DNA from: F1-120-MAGs118 sp013360535
GTDB lineage: Bacteria; Planctomycetota; UBA1135; GCA-002686595
Reading direction: 5' to 3'
NCBI GenBank assembly: GCA_026647215.1
Contig: JAPKHC010000016.1
Span: forward strand, 20,584 to 84,583
Length of the DNA stretch: 64,000 bases
This document shows positions 37,730-46,801 of the stretch, piece after piece; the stretch's first letter is position 1, and each line of letters starts with the position of its first letter. The notes below the pieces were generated by a model. That model was not told the origin of the DNA. It searched no databases and saw only the letters and a list, made by a program, of their open reading frames with translations. Made by a program: the position numbers and the translations under genes.

Positions 37730-39080
37730 GTGGGAGCGAGCCACCGCTCGCGCGCGCCAGCTCGAGCCGACTGCGCGCGAGCGCTCCACGCGCCTCGACG
37801 ACCGCCTTCTCGGCGGCGACGCGGCGCGCCTGCGCATCGAGCAGGTCGAGCGCGGTCGCGTGGCCGACTTCGTAGGCCTTGCGCGCGAGCGACGCCGCAC
37901 GTTCCGCCTGCGGCACCGCCTGTTCGACCAGGGTCGCGAGAGTGCGTTCCGCCGCGAGCGCGGTCGCGTGCGCGGCCCGCACGTCCTGTTCGGCCTCGCC
38001 GCGCAGCGCATCCCGCAGCTCGGCCGCCGCATCCCGCAGCAGCTCCGCGCGCCGCAACTGCACGATGTTCTGGTCGAAGATCGGGATCTCGATCGAGCCG
38101 TTGAAGCCGCCGACGTACGGCGTGTTCGTGCCGACTTCCGGGTGTTCCCACTCGATCCCGAGCGCGACATCCGGCGTCGTGCGGCTGCGTTCGAGCGCGA
38201 CGTTCGCCTCGGCCCGCGCGACCGAGATGTCGGCGGCCCGCAAGTCGAGGCGACGGTTCGACGCCAGCTCGAGCACTCGCTCGACTGCGGGAAGCTCCTG
38301 CGCGGTCGCGCCGGGGAGTTCGATGACGTCGAGCCGCGCCGGGTCTCCATCGAGGGAGAGCAGCGACGCGAGCTCACGCCGCTGTTCGATTCCGGCGCTC
38401 TCCAGCCGCTGCAGCTCCACCTTCGCGAGCGCGAGGCGAGCTTGCGCCTGCGGGAGCTCGCTCGAGCGCGCCACTCCGACGTCCACCTTGCGCTGCATCA
38501 GCACGAGCGCATCCTGCGCGAGCTGGACCTCGCTTTCGACCGCACTTCGCGCCGCCTGCACGCTCGCGAGTGCCCCGTACGCGCGCTCGACGTCGTACGC
38601 GAGCCGCGCCGCCTGCCCCGCGACCGATGCGACCTTCTCTCGCAGCTCCGCTTCGGCAAGATCCCGCCGGAAACGCAGCTGCCACAGCTCGCTCAGGCCC
38701 TGCACGAGATCGGCGCCAATGCGCTCGCGCCCACCACCGTCCGGCCACAGGTAGGCGAGCCCCAGGGTCGGGTTCCGCAGCAGCCCCGATTGCTCGTAGT
38801 CGGCGCGCGAAACGCCGATCTCGAAGAACGCCGCGCGCAAGCGCCGATTCTGCTGGAGCGCGAGCTGGCGTGCTTCGGCGAGCGTGAGCCCGCCATCGAG
38901 GACACGCTCGACCTCCGCGCTCGAGAGCCCCGGCTCGTCGGGCCGCAGCACGTGCTCGACGCCGGTCGCCTCGCGGATCGCGACCTGCGCGTCCGTGTAG
39001 TCTCCGCTGGGATCGACCGTCGCACGGCAGGCCGCGACGAGCGCGACGCCGGCGAACACCACGAGATCAAGCTTCCGCAC
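37719..39080 (-). CDS. CzcC/CusC-type outer-membrane factor of the metal efflux system
   Basis: 453 aa. Lipoprotein signal MRKLDLVVFAGVALVAACRA, Cys18. OEP repeats are clear: GGLTLAEARQLALQQNRRLR and SNRRLDLRAADISVARAEA. Long helical stretches form the periplasmic tunnel. The start overlaps the CzcA-type permease stop by 14 bases, so it is the last gene of the leftward metal operon, and its 3' end overlaps that of the RND permease on the other strand. Confidence 0.9.
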   Translation of the reverse strand: MRKLDLVVFAGVALVAACRATVDPSGDYTDAQVAIREATGVEHVLRPDEPGLSSAEVERVLDGGLTLAEARQLALQQNRRLRAAFFEIGVSRADYEQSGLLRNPTLGLAYLWPDGGGRERIGADLVQGLSELWQLRFRRDLAEAELREKVASVAGQAARLAYDVERAYGALASVQAARSAVESEVQLAQDALVLMQRKVDVGVARSSELPQAQARLALAKVELQRLESAGIEQRRELASLLSLDGDPARLDVIELPGATAQELPAVERVLELASNRRLDLRAADISVARAEANVALERSRTTPDVALGIEWEHPEVGTNTPYVGGFNGSIEIPIFDQNIVQLRRAELLRDAAAELRDALRGEAEQDVRAAHATALAAERTLATLVEQAVPQAERAASLARKAYEVGHATALDLLDAQARRVAAEKAVVEARGALARSRLELARASGGSLPPTP

Positions 39081-42000
39081 CGGTCACCTCCATCGGCATG
39101 TCATTTTCCTCGCCGGATTCCGCCGGAATCGCGAAGCGCAGGAACAGGCTCGGAACGAGCAGCATGTTGAGCAGGGTCGAGGACAACAGGCCCCACAGGA
39201 TCACCACCGCCATCGGCGTGAGGATCTCACTGCCCGGCTTGTCGCCGCGCAGTGCGAGCGGGATCAGCGCGAGGCCCGCGGCCAGCGCCGTCATCAGGAT
39301 CGGCGCGAGGCGCTCAAGCGCGCCCCGTCGCACCGCCTCGCGGAAGTCGCGCACGCCTTCGTGGCGCTGCAGGTGGCGGATGTGCGAGACGAGCATGATG
39401 CCGTTGCGCGCCGCGACACCGAACACGGTGATGAAGCCGATGATCGAGGCCACGGTGAGCACGCCGCCGGTCAGGTAGACGCCCAGCACGCCGCCGATCA
39501 GAGCGAGCGGCAGGTTGAGCAGGATCAGCGCCGCGTCGCGCACCGATCCGAAGGCGAAGTACAGGAGGAACGCGATGCTCGCGACGATCAGTATGCCGAG
39601 CACGCCGAGCAGCTCGCCCGTCGCCTGCGCGCTCTCGAACTGGCCGCCATACTCGACCCAGTAGCCCGAGGGCAGGTCCACGCGCGACTCGATTCCGGCG
39701 CGGATTTCCTCGACGACGCCGCGCAGGTCGCGGCCCGCGACGTTGCACATCACGACGATCTTGCGCTGCGCGTTCTCGCGGCTGATGAAGTTCGGCGTGC
39801 GGTCCTCGCGCACCGTGGCGAGCGCGCGCAGCGGGATGCGCTGTCCCTCCGGGGCCTCGACGAGCACGTCCGGCAGGTACTCCGGATCGAGCTCGCCCGC
39901 GCCGCTCGTACGCACGACGAGCGCCACGGGATTGGTTCCCTCGAGCACTTCGCTCGCGACGCTGCCCTTCGTGGCGAGCTCGACAGCGTGGGCCACGTCC
40001 TCGATGTGCAGCCCATGCCGCGCGATCGCCGCGCGGTCGAACTCGATGCGCATCGTCGGCACCAGCGCCTGCCGCTCGACCGACAGGTCGACGACACCCG
40101 GCACCGTGCCCATCACCTCCTCGATCTTCGCGCCGAGGTCGCGCAGTTGCCCGAGATCGGGCCCGAACAGCTTGACCGCGATGCTCGCGCGCGTGCCCGA
40201 GAGCATGTGGTCGATGCGGTGCCCGATCGGCTGGCCGAACGAGGCCTGGATGCCGGGAATCCTCGCGAGCCGCTCGCGCAGCGACTCGAGCAACTCGTCC
40301 TTCGTGCGCCGTGGCTTCCCCAGCCGCACAGGAGCTTCCATGTCGAGCGTCATGTCCATCTCGCTCGCCTCGACGCCCTGCACGTGCTCGTCCTCTTCGG
40401 CACGCCCGGTGCGTCGCCCGATCGCGACCACCTCGGGTTCCTGCATGACCTCGCGCTCGACGAGCTGCGCGAGCTGGTCCCCTTGCGCGATCGACGTGCC
40501 AGGCAGGCTCGCGACCTCGACGACCAAGGCGCCTTCATTGAATTCCGGCAGGAACCCGCGCCCCATGGTCGCCGCGCTCCACGTCGCGAGGGCGAGCATC
40601 GCAGCACTCGGAATCCCGACGATCCACGGGTGGTTCAGCGCCCACTCGAGCGGCCTCGCGTACAGCTTCTGCAGCCAGTGCACGAGCGGCGGCTCCCCAC
40701 CCTTCGTCACGATGCGGCTGTTCGGCAGGAGCAGGCTGCACAAGGCCGGAGTCAGCGTGAGCGCGGTGAGCAGCGACGCCGCGAGCGACACCGTGAACGC
40801 GAGTCCCAGCGGCCGCAAGAGCCGCCCCTCGACGCCCGACAGGAAGAACAGCGGCGCGAACACGAGCAGGATGATGAACGTCGCCAGCACGATCGAGCCG
40901 CGCACCTCCACGCTCGCCGCATAGATCACGCTCACCGCCGCCTTGCGCCGGCCCTCGGGCAGCTTGCGGTTCTCGCGCAGGCGCCGCAGCACGTTCTCGA
41001 CGTCGATGATGGCGTCGTCGACCAGCGCTCCGATCGCGATGGCCATGCCACCGAGCGTCATCGTGTTGATGTTCGCGCCCATCAGCTCGAGCGCGAGCAC
41101 GGTGATGAGCAAGGACAGCGGCAGCGCGAGCAGCGTGATCACGCTCGCGCGTGTGCTCGCGAGGAACGCCGCCACGACCAGCACGACGAACAGCGCACCC
41201 TCGACGAGCGCCGAGACGGTGTTGTCGACCGAGTTCTGGATGAACGAGGCCTGCCGGAACAGGTTGCGGTTGATGTGCATGCCCGCCGGCAGCACGGCTT
41301 GCAGCTCGTCGAGCGTGCGATCGAGCCGTCCCGTGAGCTCGAGCGTGTTCGCGCCCGGCTGCTTCTGCACGGCGAGCACGACCCCAGGCTCGATGATCGC
41401 CTCCCAGTTCGGCCCGCGCCGCGACGCCGCCGCCGTTCCGCGCTTGAGCGCCGGCCCGATCACGACCTGGCCGAGGTCGCGCACCGTCACCGGCACGCCC
41501 TCGCGCCGCGCGACCTGCACCGCCGCGATGTCGTCGATGCCGACGACACGACCGATGCCTTCGACGAGCACTTCCTGCGCGCCCATGTGCAGCACGCCGG
41601 CCGCGACGTTCTGGTTCGAGCCCGCGAGCGCCTCGATCACCTCGTCCGCCGTCACGCCGTAGGCGCGCATGCGATCGGGGGCGAGCAGCACCTGGTACTG
41701 CTTCGTGTCCCCGCCGATCGGCGTCACCTGCGACACGCCCGGCACCGAGAGCAGCCGGCGCTTGAGCACCGTCGTCGCCGTCGTGCGCAGCTCGAGCGGC
41801 CCGTGGCGATCGCTGGTGAGCGACACGAACAGGATCTCGCCCATCACGCTCGACACCGGCGCGAGCTTGGGCGCCTCGACGCCTTCCGGCATCGCGCCCG
41901 CGATCGTGCTCAAGCGCTCCGCCACCGTCTGGCGCGCGCGCTGGATCTCGGTTCCCCACTCGAACTCGACCCACACGACCGTGATGCCGAGCGCCGTGCC

Positions 42001-42252
42001 CGAGCGCACGCGTCGCACGCCCGAGGCGCCGTTCATCACGCTCTCGATCGGGAACGTGACCTGCGTCTCCATCTCCTGCGGAGACAGGCTGTGGCCTTCG
42101 ACGAGCACCGTGACGGTCGGCGCCGTCAGGTCAGGGAAGACGTCGACCGGCATGCGCAGCGTGACGAACACGCCCAGCGCCATCGTGACGATCGACAGGA
42201 CGACCACCGTGAGGCGCTTCTCGAGCGCCCAGCGGATCAGGAGGTTGATCAT
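39067..42252 (-). CDS. Heavy-metal RND efflux permease (CzcA/CusA family)
   Basis: 1061 aa. Starts MINLLIRWALEKRLTVVVLS, the CzcA/CusA N-terminus. Metal-pump signatures include GRRTGRAEEDEHVQGVEASE and FGQPIGHRIDHMLSGTRASI. The TM4 relay is AIAIGALVDDAIIDVENVLR, which is closer to the CusA-like (VDAAIVMIEN) than the Zn/Co (DGAVVMVEN) pattern but has a second Asp. Met-rich positions (SEMDMTLDMEA) could bind Cu(I)/Ag(I). I would not assign the metal beyond divalent or monovalent transition metal. It works with the adaptor 15 bases upstream and the OM factor downstream. Confidence 0.92.
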   Translation of the reverse strand: MINLLIRWALEKRLTVVVLSIVTMALGVFVTLRMPVDVFPDLTAPTVTVLVEGHSLSPQEMETQVTFPIESVMNGASGVRRVRSGTALGITVVWVEFEWGTEIQRARQTVAERLSTIAGAMPEGVEAPKLAPVSSVMGEILFVSLTSDRHGPLELRTTATTVLKRRLLSVPGVSQVTPIGGDTKQYQVLLAPDRMRAYGVTADEVIEALAGSNQNVAAGVLHMGAQEVLVEGIGRVVGIDDIAAVQVARREGVPVTVRDLGQVVIGPALKRGTAAASRRGPNWEAIIEPGVVLAVQKQPGANTLELTGRLDRTLDELQAVLPAGMHINRNLFRQASFIQNSVDNTVSALVEGALFVVLVVAAFLASTRASVITLLALPLSLLITVLALELMGANINTMTLGGMAIAIGALVDDAIIDVENVLRRLRENRKLPEGRRKAAVSVIYAASVEVRGSIVLATFIILLVFAPLFFLSGVEGRLLRPLGLAFTVSLAASLLTALTLTPALCSLLLPNSRIVTKGGEPPLVHWLQKLYARPLEWALNHPWIVGIPSAAMLALATWSAATMGRGFLPEFNEGALVVEVASLPGTSIAQGDQLAQLVEREVMQEPEVVAIGRRTGRAEEDEHVQGVEASEMDMTLDMEAPVRLGKPRRTKDELLESLRERLARIPGIQASFGQPIGHRIDHMLSGTRASIAVKLFGPDLGQLRDLGAKIEEVMGTVPGVVDLSVERQALVPTMRIEFDRAAIARHGLHIEDVAHAVELATKGSVASEVLEGTNPVALVVRTSGAGELDPEYLPDVLVEAPEGQRIPLRALATVREDRTPNFISRENAQRKIVVMCNVAGRDLRGVVEEIRAGIESRVDLPSGYWVEYGGQFESAQATGELLGVLGILIVASIAFLLYFAFGSVRDAALILLNLPLALIGGVLGVYLTGGVLTVASIIGFITVFGVAARNGIMLVSHIRHLQRHEGVRDFREAVRRGALERLAPILMTALAAGLALIPLALRGDKPGSEILTPMAVVILWGLLSSTLLNMLLVPSLFLRFAIPAESGEENDMPMEVTGAEA

Positions 42253-42267
42253 CGAAGTGGCTCCCGA

Positions 42268-43884
42268 TCAGTGGTGGTGGTGTTCCATCGACGCGGGCGC
42301 CATCGACGCGAGCCGCACGATGTAGGCGCCACGGGTCGCGACGCGCTCGCCCTCCGCGAGCCCCTCGAGCACCTCGACGCTCGCGCCGTCGCGCAGGCCC
42401 AGCCGCAGCTGGCGCTTCTCGAACAGCTCGCCCGAGCGCATCACGTAGGCCGTCGGCACGCCCTGGTCCATCACGATCGCCTCGTGCGGGATCGCGAGCG
42501 CCCCGCGCACGAGTTCCGTGCGCAGCTCGAGTTCGGCGAGCTGGCCCTCGATCAGCCTGCCGGCGGCATTTTCCGCCGGAAACCGCACGATCACGGCCCG
42601 CGAGTCCGCGCTCACGCGGGGCGCGATGTACGGCGCACCGGCGAGCTCGAGGCGCTCGTCCGGAAGCCCGAGGAACGTCGCCGTCGCGCCGAGCTCGCGC
42701 GCGACGCGGTGCAGGTCGAACTCGGACACCCGCCCTTCGATCCACACCTTCGACGGATCGACGATGTGCACGAGCTCCATGTCCGGCGTCACGCTCGCGC
42801 CGGCGGACGGCGACGCCCACGTCACTACGCCGTCGATCGGCGCCGTCACTTGCACGCGCACCACCGGCGAGCCCGAGCGCGCGTCGAACGGCACGCGGTC
42901 GGTGATCAGCCGCTCGACGGTCTGCTTGCGCCCGAGCGCGAGCTCCTCCTCGTGCAGCGTCATCTCGACCTCGAGCTCCGCTGCATCGAGCTCGGGCAGC
43001 GTGCTCAGGCCCTCGGGCCGCAGCGCCTTCAGGCGCTCGAGCTCGCGCTGCGCGAACGAGCGCCGCAGCTGGGAGTGCTCGACCTCGTGCACGGCCTCGA
43101 CGAGCCGCATCTCCAGCTCGAGCCGCAGCGCGTGCAACTGCGCGATCGTCGCCGCATCCGCCGGCGGTTCGACGCTGAACAGCACCTCGCCCGCCTTCAC
43201 TCGTTCGCCCGAGCGCGGCAGCGTGCGCCCTTCGACCGGCGCGATGCGGCCCGCCACCGGCGCGTGCACGTCAGCCTGCGCCGCGTCGGGCAGGCGCACG
43301 CTCGCCGGCACCACGAGCCTGCGCGCGAGGTCCTTGCGCTCGACCTTCGCGAGCAGGAGCCGCAGCGGCCACTGCTGCTCGAGCAGGAACGGCATGCCTG
43401 CCGCTCCGCTCTCTTCCGCCGCGGCCGCGTCGGAAGCGCGGTGCGCCGCCTCCTCGGATTCGTGGACCTGCACGGTCCCGAGTTCGAGCGTTTCCTCGGC
43501 CTGCTCGCCCTTCAGCGTGAGCCGCAGCGGGAACGTGCCCGCCGTCGTCGCGGCTCCCTCCGGAATGAAGAGCCCGTCGCGTTTCGGCGCATCGACGGAA
43601 AGCTCCTGCGTGCCGAGCGTCAGTGTCACACGCCCCGTGCGCACGGGCTCACCCGTCGCGAGTTGCGTGAGGTGCACGAGAAAGCGCGCCGATTCGCCGC
43701 GCACCAGCTGCGGGTGCTCGATGAACGTGAAGACACGCTCGCCGAACACCGTGAGCTGGCGTGGCTCGTGCTCGTGAGCGTCGGCCTCGTTGGCCCTGAC
43801 TGGACCGGCGGCAGAGATGGACGCATCACAAGCGCCGAGAATGGGCAGAAGGAACAACGAAACGGGCAGGAGCAGATGACGCAC
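42268..43884 (-). CDS. CusB/CzcB-type periplasmic adaptor with histidine-rich tail
   Basis: 538 aa. Lipoprotein signal (LLPVSLFLLPILGACDAS, Cys19) followed by HEHEP near residue 37. An extra N-terminal beta domain (about 43-145) precedes the adaptor core: VHAPVAGRIAPVEGRTLPRS, a helical hairpin (245-330), VTAPIDGVVTWASPSAGASV, then barrel. The last seven residues are SMEHHHH, a natural His cluster that likely binds the metal passed to the pump. Large adaptors of this type often carry metal-chaperone segments. It is preceded by a His-rich membrane protein gene in the same direction. Confidence 0.9.
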   Translation of the reverse strand: MRHLLLPVSLFLLPILGACDASISAAGPVRANEADAHEHEPRQLTVFGERVFTFIEHPQLVRGESARFLVHLTQLATGEPVRTGRVTLTLGTQELSVDAPKRDGLFIPEGAATTAGTFPLRLTLKGEQAEETLELGTVQVHESEEAAHRASDAAAAEESGAAGMPFLLEQQWPLRLLLAKVERKDLARRLVVPASVRLPDAAQADVHAPVAGRIAPVEGRTLPRSGERVKAGEVLFSVEPPADAATIAQLHALRLELEMRLVEAVHEVEHSQLRRSFAQRELERLKALRPEGLSTLPELDAAELEVEMTLHEEELALGRKQTVERLITDRVPFDARSGSPVVRVQVTAPIDGVVTWASPSAGASVTPDMELVHIVDPSKVWIEGRVSEFDLHRVARELGATATFLGLPDERLELAGAPYIAPRVSADSRAVIVRFPAENAAGRLIEGQLAELELRTELVRGALAIPHEAIVMDQGVPTAYVMRSGELFEKRQLRLGLRDGASVEVLEGLAEGERVATRGAYIVRLASMAPASMEHHHH

Positions 43885-43982
43885 GTGGAGACCTCAGGCA
43901 GGATTCGAAGCTCGTTCGACGGTCGCCACACGCGACCATCACGCCCACGCGACTTGCGCGAGCGCAGCGACGAAACCGCGGC

Positions 43983-44492
43983 CTAGATCCGCAGCGGCAG
44001 GGCTCCGCCCGACGGCGGAACACCACCCGGCTCGCGCGACGCCGCACGCGCCGCCACGACCGCTTCCAGCCCCTCTTCCGCCGGCACCGCGAGCGCCAGC
44101 GTCACGAGCGCTTCCCAGCTCGGCAGCGACACACCCTCCGACGGCCCATCGACCACCGGCGGCGCCTTGGGGAACGCGAACACGACGCGCTCGACATCCT
44201 CGTGCGAGCCCTGCGCCGCTCCATCCTGCTCCGCCGCCGCCCCGTGGTGGTGCGTGTCGGCGAGCCCCTCGTGCTGGCTGCGGTGCCAGAGCTCGTGCCG
44301 CGCGTGGTCCGGCTGATGCACCCCACCCGCGACCAGATGCAGATGCCCGCCGAGCCCACCGTGCGCGTGAATCAGCGCCGCCGTGCCGCTCAGCACCTGC
44401 ACCACGAGCATCCACGCAGCCAAAGCCGCCGCCATCCACCGCCCGCGCACGCGAGCGGCGTTCCGACGTCGATCCTCAGCACCAGGGCCCAT
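43983..44492 (-). CDS. Small His-rich membrane protein at head of metal operon
   Basis: 169 aa. One hydrophobic segment (WMAAALAAWMLVVQVLSGTAA) after a basic N-terminus, then a His-rich stretch (IHAHGGLGGHLHLVAGGVHQ; HELWHRSQHEGLADTHHHGA). I recognise no family. The His density and its location 98 bases before the adaptor gene point to metal binding, as small His-rich proteins often open czc/cus-type operons. A -10-like element (TATGGA) lies nine bases from the ATG at 44492, with TTGTGG 18 bases further up. Confidence 0.7.
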   Translation of the reverse strand: MGPGAEDRRRNAARVRGRWMAAALAAWMLVVQVLSGTAALIHAHGGLGGHLHLVAGGVHQPDHARHELWHRSQHEGLADTHHHGAAAEQDGAAQGSHEDVERVVFAFPKAPPVVDGPSEGVSLPSWEALVTLALAVPAEEGLEAVVAARAASREPGGVPPSGGALPLRI

Positions 44493-44500
44493 GGGGCCTC

Positions 44501-44507
44501 ATCCATA
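44501..44507 (-). promoter_or_regulatory. -10-like element before the His-rich gene
   Basis: On the reverse strand TATGGAT ends eight bases before the ATG, and a TTGTGG lies 18 bases upstream of it. This resembles a housekeeping promoter giving an almost leaderless message, and may drive the whole metal efflux operon. Confidence 0.4.
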
Positions 44508-44573
44508 GCACGCGCTTTCCAGAGTCCACAAGCCCCCAAGTCGCCGCAACCTCCCGCCCCCCGCCCGATCCCC

Positions 44574-46721
44574 TCACGGCAATCGCACGAGCAGCGGTTC
44601 GCTCCCGACAACGACCCGGCGCTGGTGCTCGCCCACACGCACCGTGTAAGTGCCCGAGACCAAGCGGAACGCGTGCGGCGATCCGGGCACGAGGCGAGTG
44701 CGGTCAAGACGTTCACCCGAGACGGCGAGCACTTCGAGCCAGTCGGAGGGTTCCGCGTCGCGTGCGAAGACCACACAGAGCTCTGTCGCGGGCCCGAGCT
44801 CGAGCTCGACGTTCTCGATCGGAACGTCCTTCACGTCCACCGTCCGCTGCACCCATGGAAGCCCTGCGCCGCCAAGCGACAGCCGGTATGTGCCGGGGGT
44901 GAGCCAATCGGCAGCGAAGCGGCCCTCCTCGTCTGCCGTGAGAAGGCGGTGTGTGCCTGTCCACGCCGGCTCTCCGGTCCGTACGTCGAGCCGCTGGCAA
45001 GCGACGTGCACTGGCGGCTGTCCCGGCTCCAGTCCAATCACCTGGCCGCGCAGCGCGATCCCCCTCGACACGAACACGTCGCCGAGATCAAGCTCCGAAC
45101 CCGACTCGATCTCCACTTCCTGATCCCACGCATACCCTGCTTCGAACAGCGCCCCCCGCCACGGCCCGGGGTCGAGCCCAGTGAACGTCACGCGTCCGTC
45201 GGCGTCGGTACGACTCAGTCTCGTCTCTGAGAACTTGCCGACCATCGACGCGGAAGCTTGAACGATCGGCAACTTCGTGTCGGCCGCGATGAAATGCGCC
45301 CGGAGCGCCCCGGGAGCGAACGAAAGGTCGCGTCCCTTGAGATCGAACTCGACCGTCACTGCGCCGGGCTGTACACGCTTGCGGTCGAGAACGGTGCGCC
45401 GACGGACGAGATGTACCCACACGGGCACGTTCACCCCGATCTCGAGCGAGCCGAGCGAATCCGAGTCGAACTCCGACGAACGCCCAGGACGGAAGATTCC
45501 GAAACCGAAGACGCCCGCGCGCTGTGCCGCGTTCTCTTCGAACCGTTCGCCCAATGGATCGATCGTCGCGACGGCGAACGTCGCCGAACCGGAGCGAAGC
45601 TCGGCGCTACCCGGCCTCGCGATCACGTTGATCGTCCAAGGTCGCTCCAGCCGCACGACGACCTCGAGCCGCTGCAGCCCGGGCACGACTTCAAACTCCG
45701 TGGTGCCCTTGCCCTGCTCCCCCGCACTCGCCGAGAGCCAATGCACGCCGACAGCGACACTCGGAAGCGTGAACGCCCCGTCCGACGCACACGCGACCTG
45801 CGTCTGCTTCCCGTCCATGTCCTTGAGCCACACGAACGGCGCGGTCTCGAGCTCCTCCCCATCGTCCTCCGGCCTGACGCGTCCGAAAACCACGGTACCC
45901 CAGGTCATCAACGGCGCTCCGTCCACGACCGGGAGAGCGTCCGTTCTCAGCGCTTCCGCTGGCCCCGTCGCGCGCGCCTCCGATGGCGCCTCACTGCGCT
46001 CTCCTTCGACGGGAGCTTGCGCCACGTCGGCGTTTGCCACGGGAATCGCGACACCCGCCACCGAATCGGCGAAGGCCTCCGGCTCGTCCGTTCGCATCCA
46101 CAGGATCGCGCCCACGATCGCCACCGCCGCCGCCGTCACGTACAGCTTGGCTCCCACGAGCATTCCTCCGGTCACGACTTCCTTCGAGACGCCCCACGAG
46201 ACGGGCACGAGCAGCGTGGACCACAGCGAGCGCTCGCCGTAGTCGCGGTCGAGGCGCTCGCGCAGGAGGGCGTGCGCGCGGGCGAGGCGGTTGCGCACGG
46301 TCGAGCCCGATTCGCCCGAGCGGCGCGCGATGTCCTCGGCCGAGAGGCCCTCGTAGTGGCGCAGGAGCACGACCGAGCGGTAGGACTCTGGCAGGTCCGC
46401 GACGGCCGAGAGCACGCGCCGTTGCAGCTCGGCGCGGGCGAGCAATTCCTCGGGCCCGGGTACGGCTTCGGGGCGCGCGGTCGCACGTTCGCGTGCGGCG
46501 CGCGCCGCGTCGCGCGTGCGCCGGCGCGCGACGAGGTTCCGCAGGACACCTCCAAGCCAGCCGCGCGCGCCTCGGGCCTTGCCCCCTTCGCGCAGCGCCT
46601 CGAGCCACGTGTCCTGCGCGAGATCCTCGGCCGCCGCAGCGTCCGCACACAGCCGCTCGGCGAGCGCGCGCACCCACTCGCGCTCCTCGAACAGCTGCTC
46701 GAATCCGGTTTCTCGCTCCAC
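44574..46721 (-). CDS. ECF sigma factor fused to transmembrane and extracytoplasmic domains
   Basis: 715 aa, GTG start. Residues 1-160 are a complete ECF sigma factor: sigma-2 about 10-75 (DAAAAEDLAQDTWLEALREG) and sigma-4 about 100-157 (LPESYRSVVLLRHYEGLSAE; SGSTVRNRLARAHALLRERL). A single hydrophobic helix follows at about 193-208 (LYVTAAAVAIVGAILWM). The remaining 500 residues are predicted outside and include beta-sandwich repeats of the carboxypeptidase-regulatory type (VACASDGAFTLPSVAVGVHW; ADGRVTFTGLDPGPWRGALF; ADEEGRFAADWLTPGTYRLS). Sensor, anchor and sigma factor are thus one chain, without a separate anti-sigma gene. Release by intramembrane proteolysis is a plausible mode but is not shown. 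It is upstream of the metal operon on the same strand, 81 bases away. Confidence 0.9.
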   Translation of the reverse strand: MERETGFEQLFEEREWVRALAERLCADAAAAEDLAQDTWLEALREGGKARGARGWLGGVLRNLVARRRTRDAARAARERATARPEAVPGPEELLARAELQRRVLSAVADLPESYRSVVLLRHYEGLSAEDIARRSGESGSTVRNRLARAHALLRERLDRDYGERSLWSTLLVPVSWGVSKEVVTGGMLVGAKLYVTAAAVAIVGAILWMRTDEPEAFADSVAGVAIPVANADVAQAPVEGERSEAPSEARATGPAEALRTDALPVVDGAPLMTWGTVVFGRVRPEDDGEELETAPFVWLKDMDGKQTQVACASDGAFTLPSVAVGVHWLSASAGEQGKGTTEFEVVPGLQRLEVVVRLERPWTINVIARPGSAELRSGSATFAVATIDPLGERFEENAAQRAGVFGFGIFRPGRSSEFDSDSLGSLEIGVNVPVWVHLVRRRTVLDRKRVQPGAVTVEFDLKGRDLSFAPGALRAHFIAADTKLPIVQASASMVGKFSETRLSRTDADGRVTFTGLDPGPWRGALFEAGYAWDQEVEIESGSELDLGDVFVSRGIALRGQVIGLEPGQPPVHVACQRLDVRTGEPAWTGTHRLLTADEEGRFAADWLTPGTYRLSLGGAGLPWVQRTVDVKDVPIENVELELGPATELCVVFARDAEPSDWLEVLAVSGERLDRTRLVPGSPHAFRLVSGTYTVRVGEHQRRVVVGSEPLLVRLP

Positions 46722-46801
46722 GTGGTTCCAGTGTCCGCCGCGGCGCGAATCGTCGCACGGATTCCGGAACTTTGGGCGCAGCCCGAGAGCGCCGGCATCG
46801 A

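Noticed and set aside
34001..38377. A 1458-codon open frame on the - strand opposite the RND permease and adaptor
   Set aside because: Antisense shadow: Arg/Asp/His-rich, no domain, and it runs across the true gene boundaries of two oppositely oriented operons.
39361..43986. A 1541-codon open frame on the + strand opposite the metal efflux genes
   Set aside because: Same reason; the reverse strand carries clear CzcA and CusB features and the forward product is a repetitive charged sequence.
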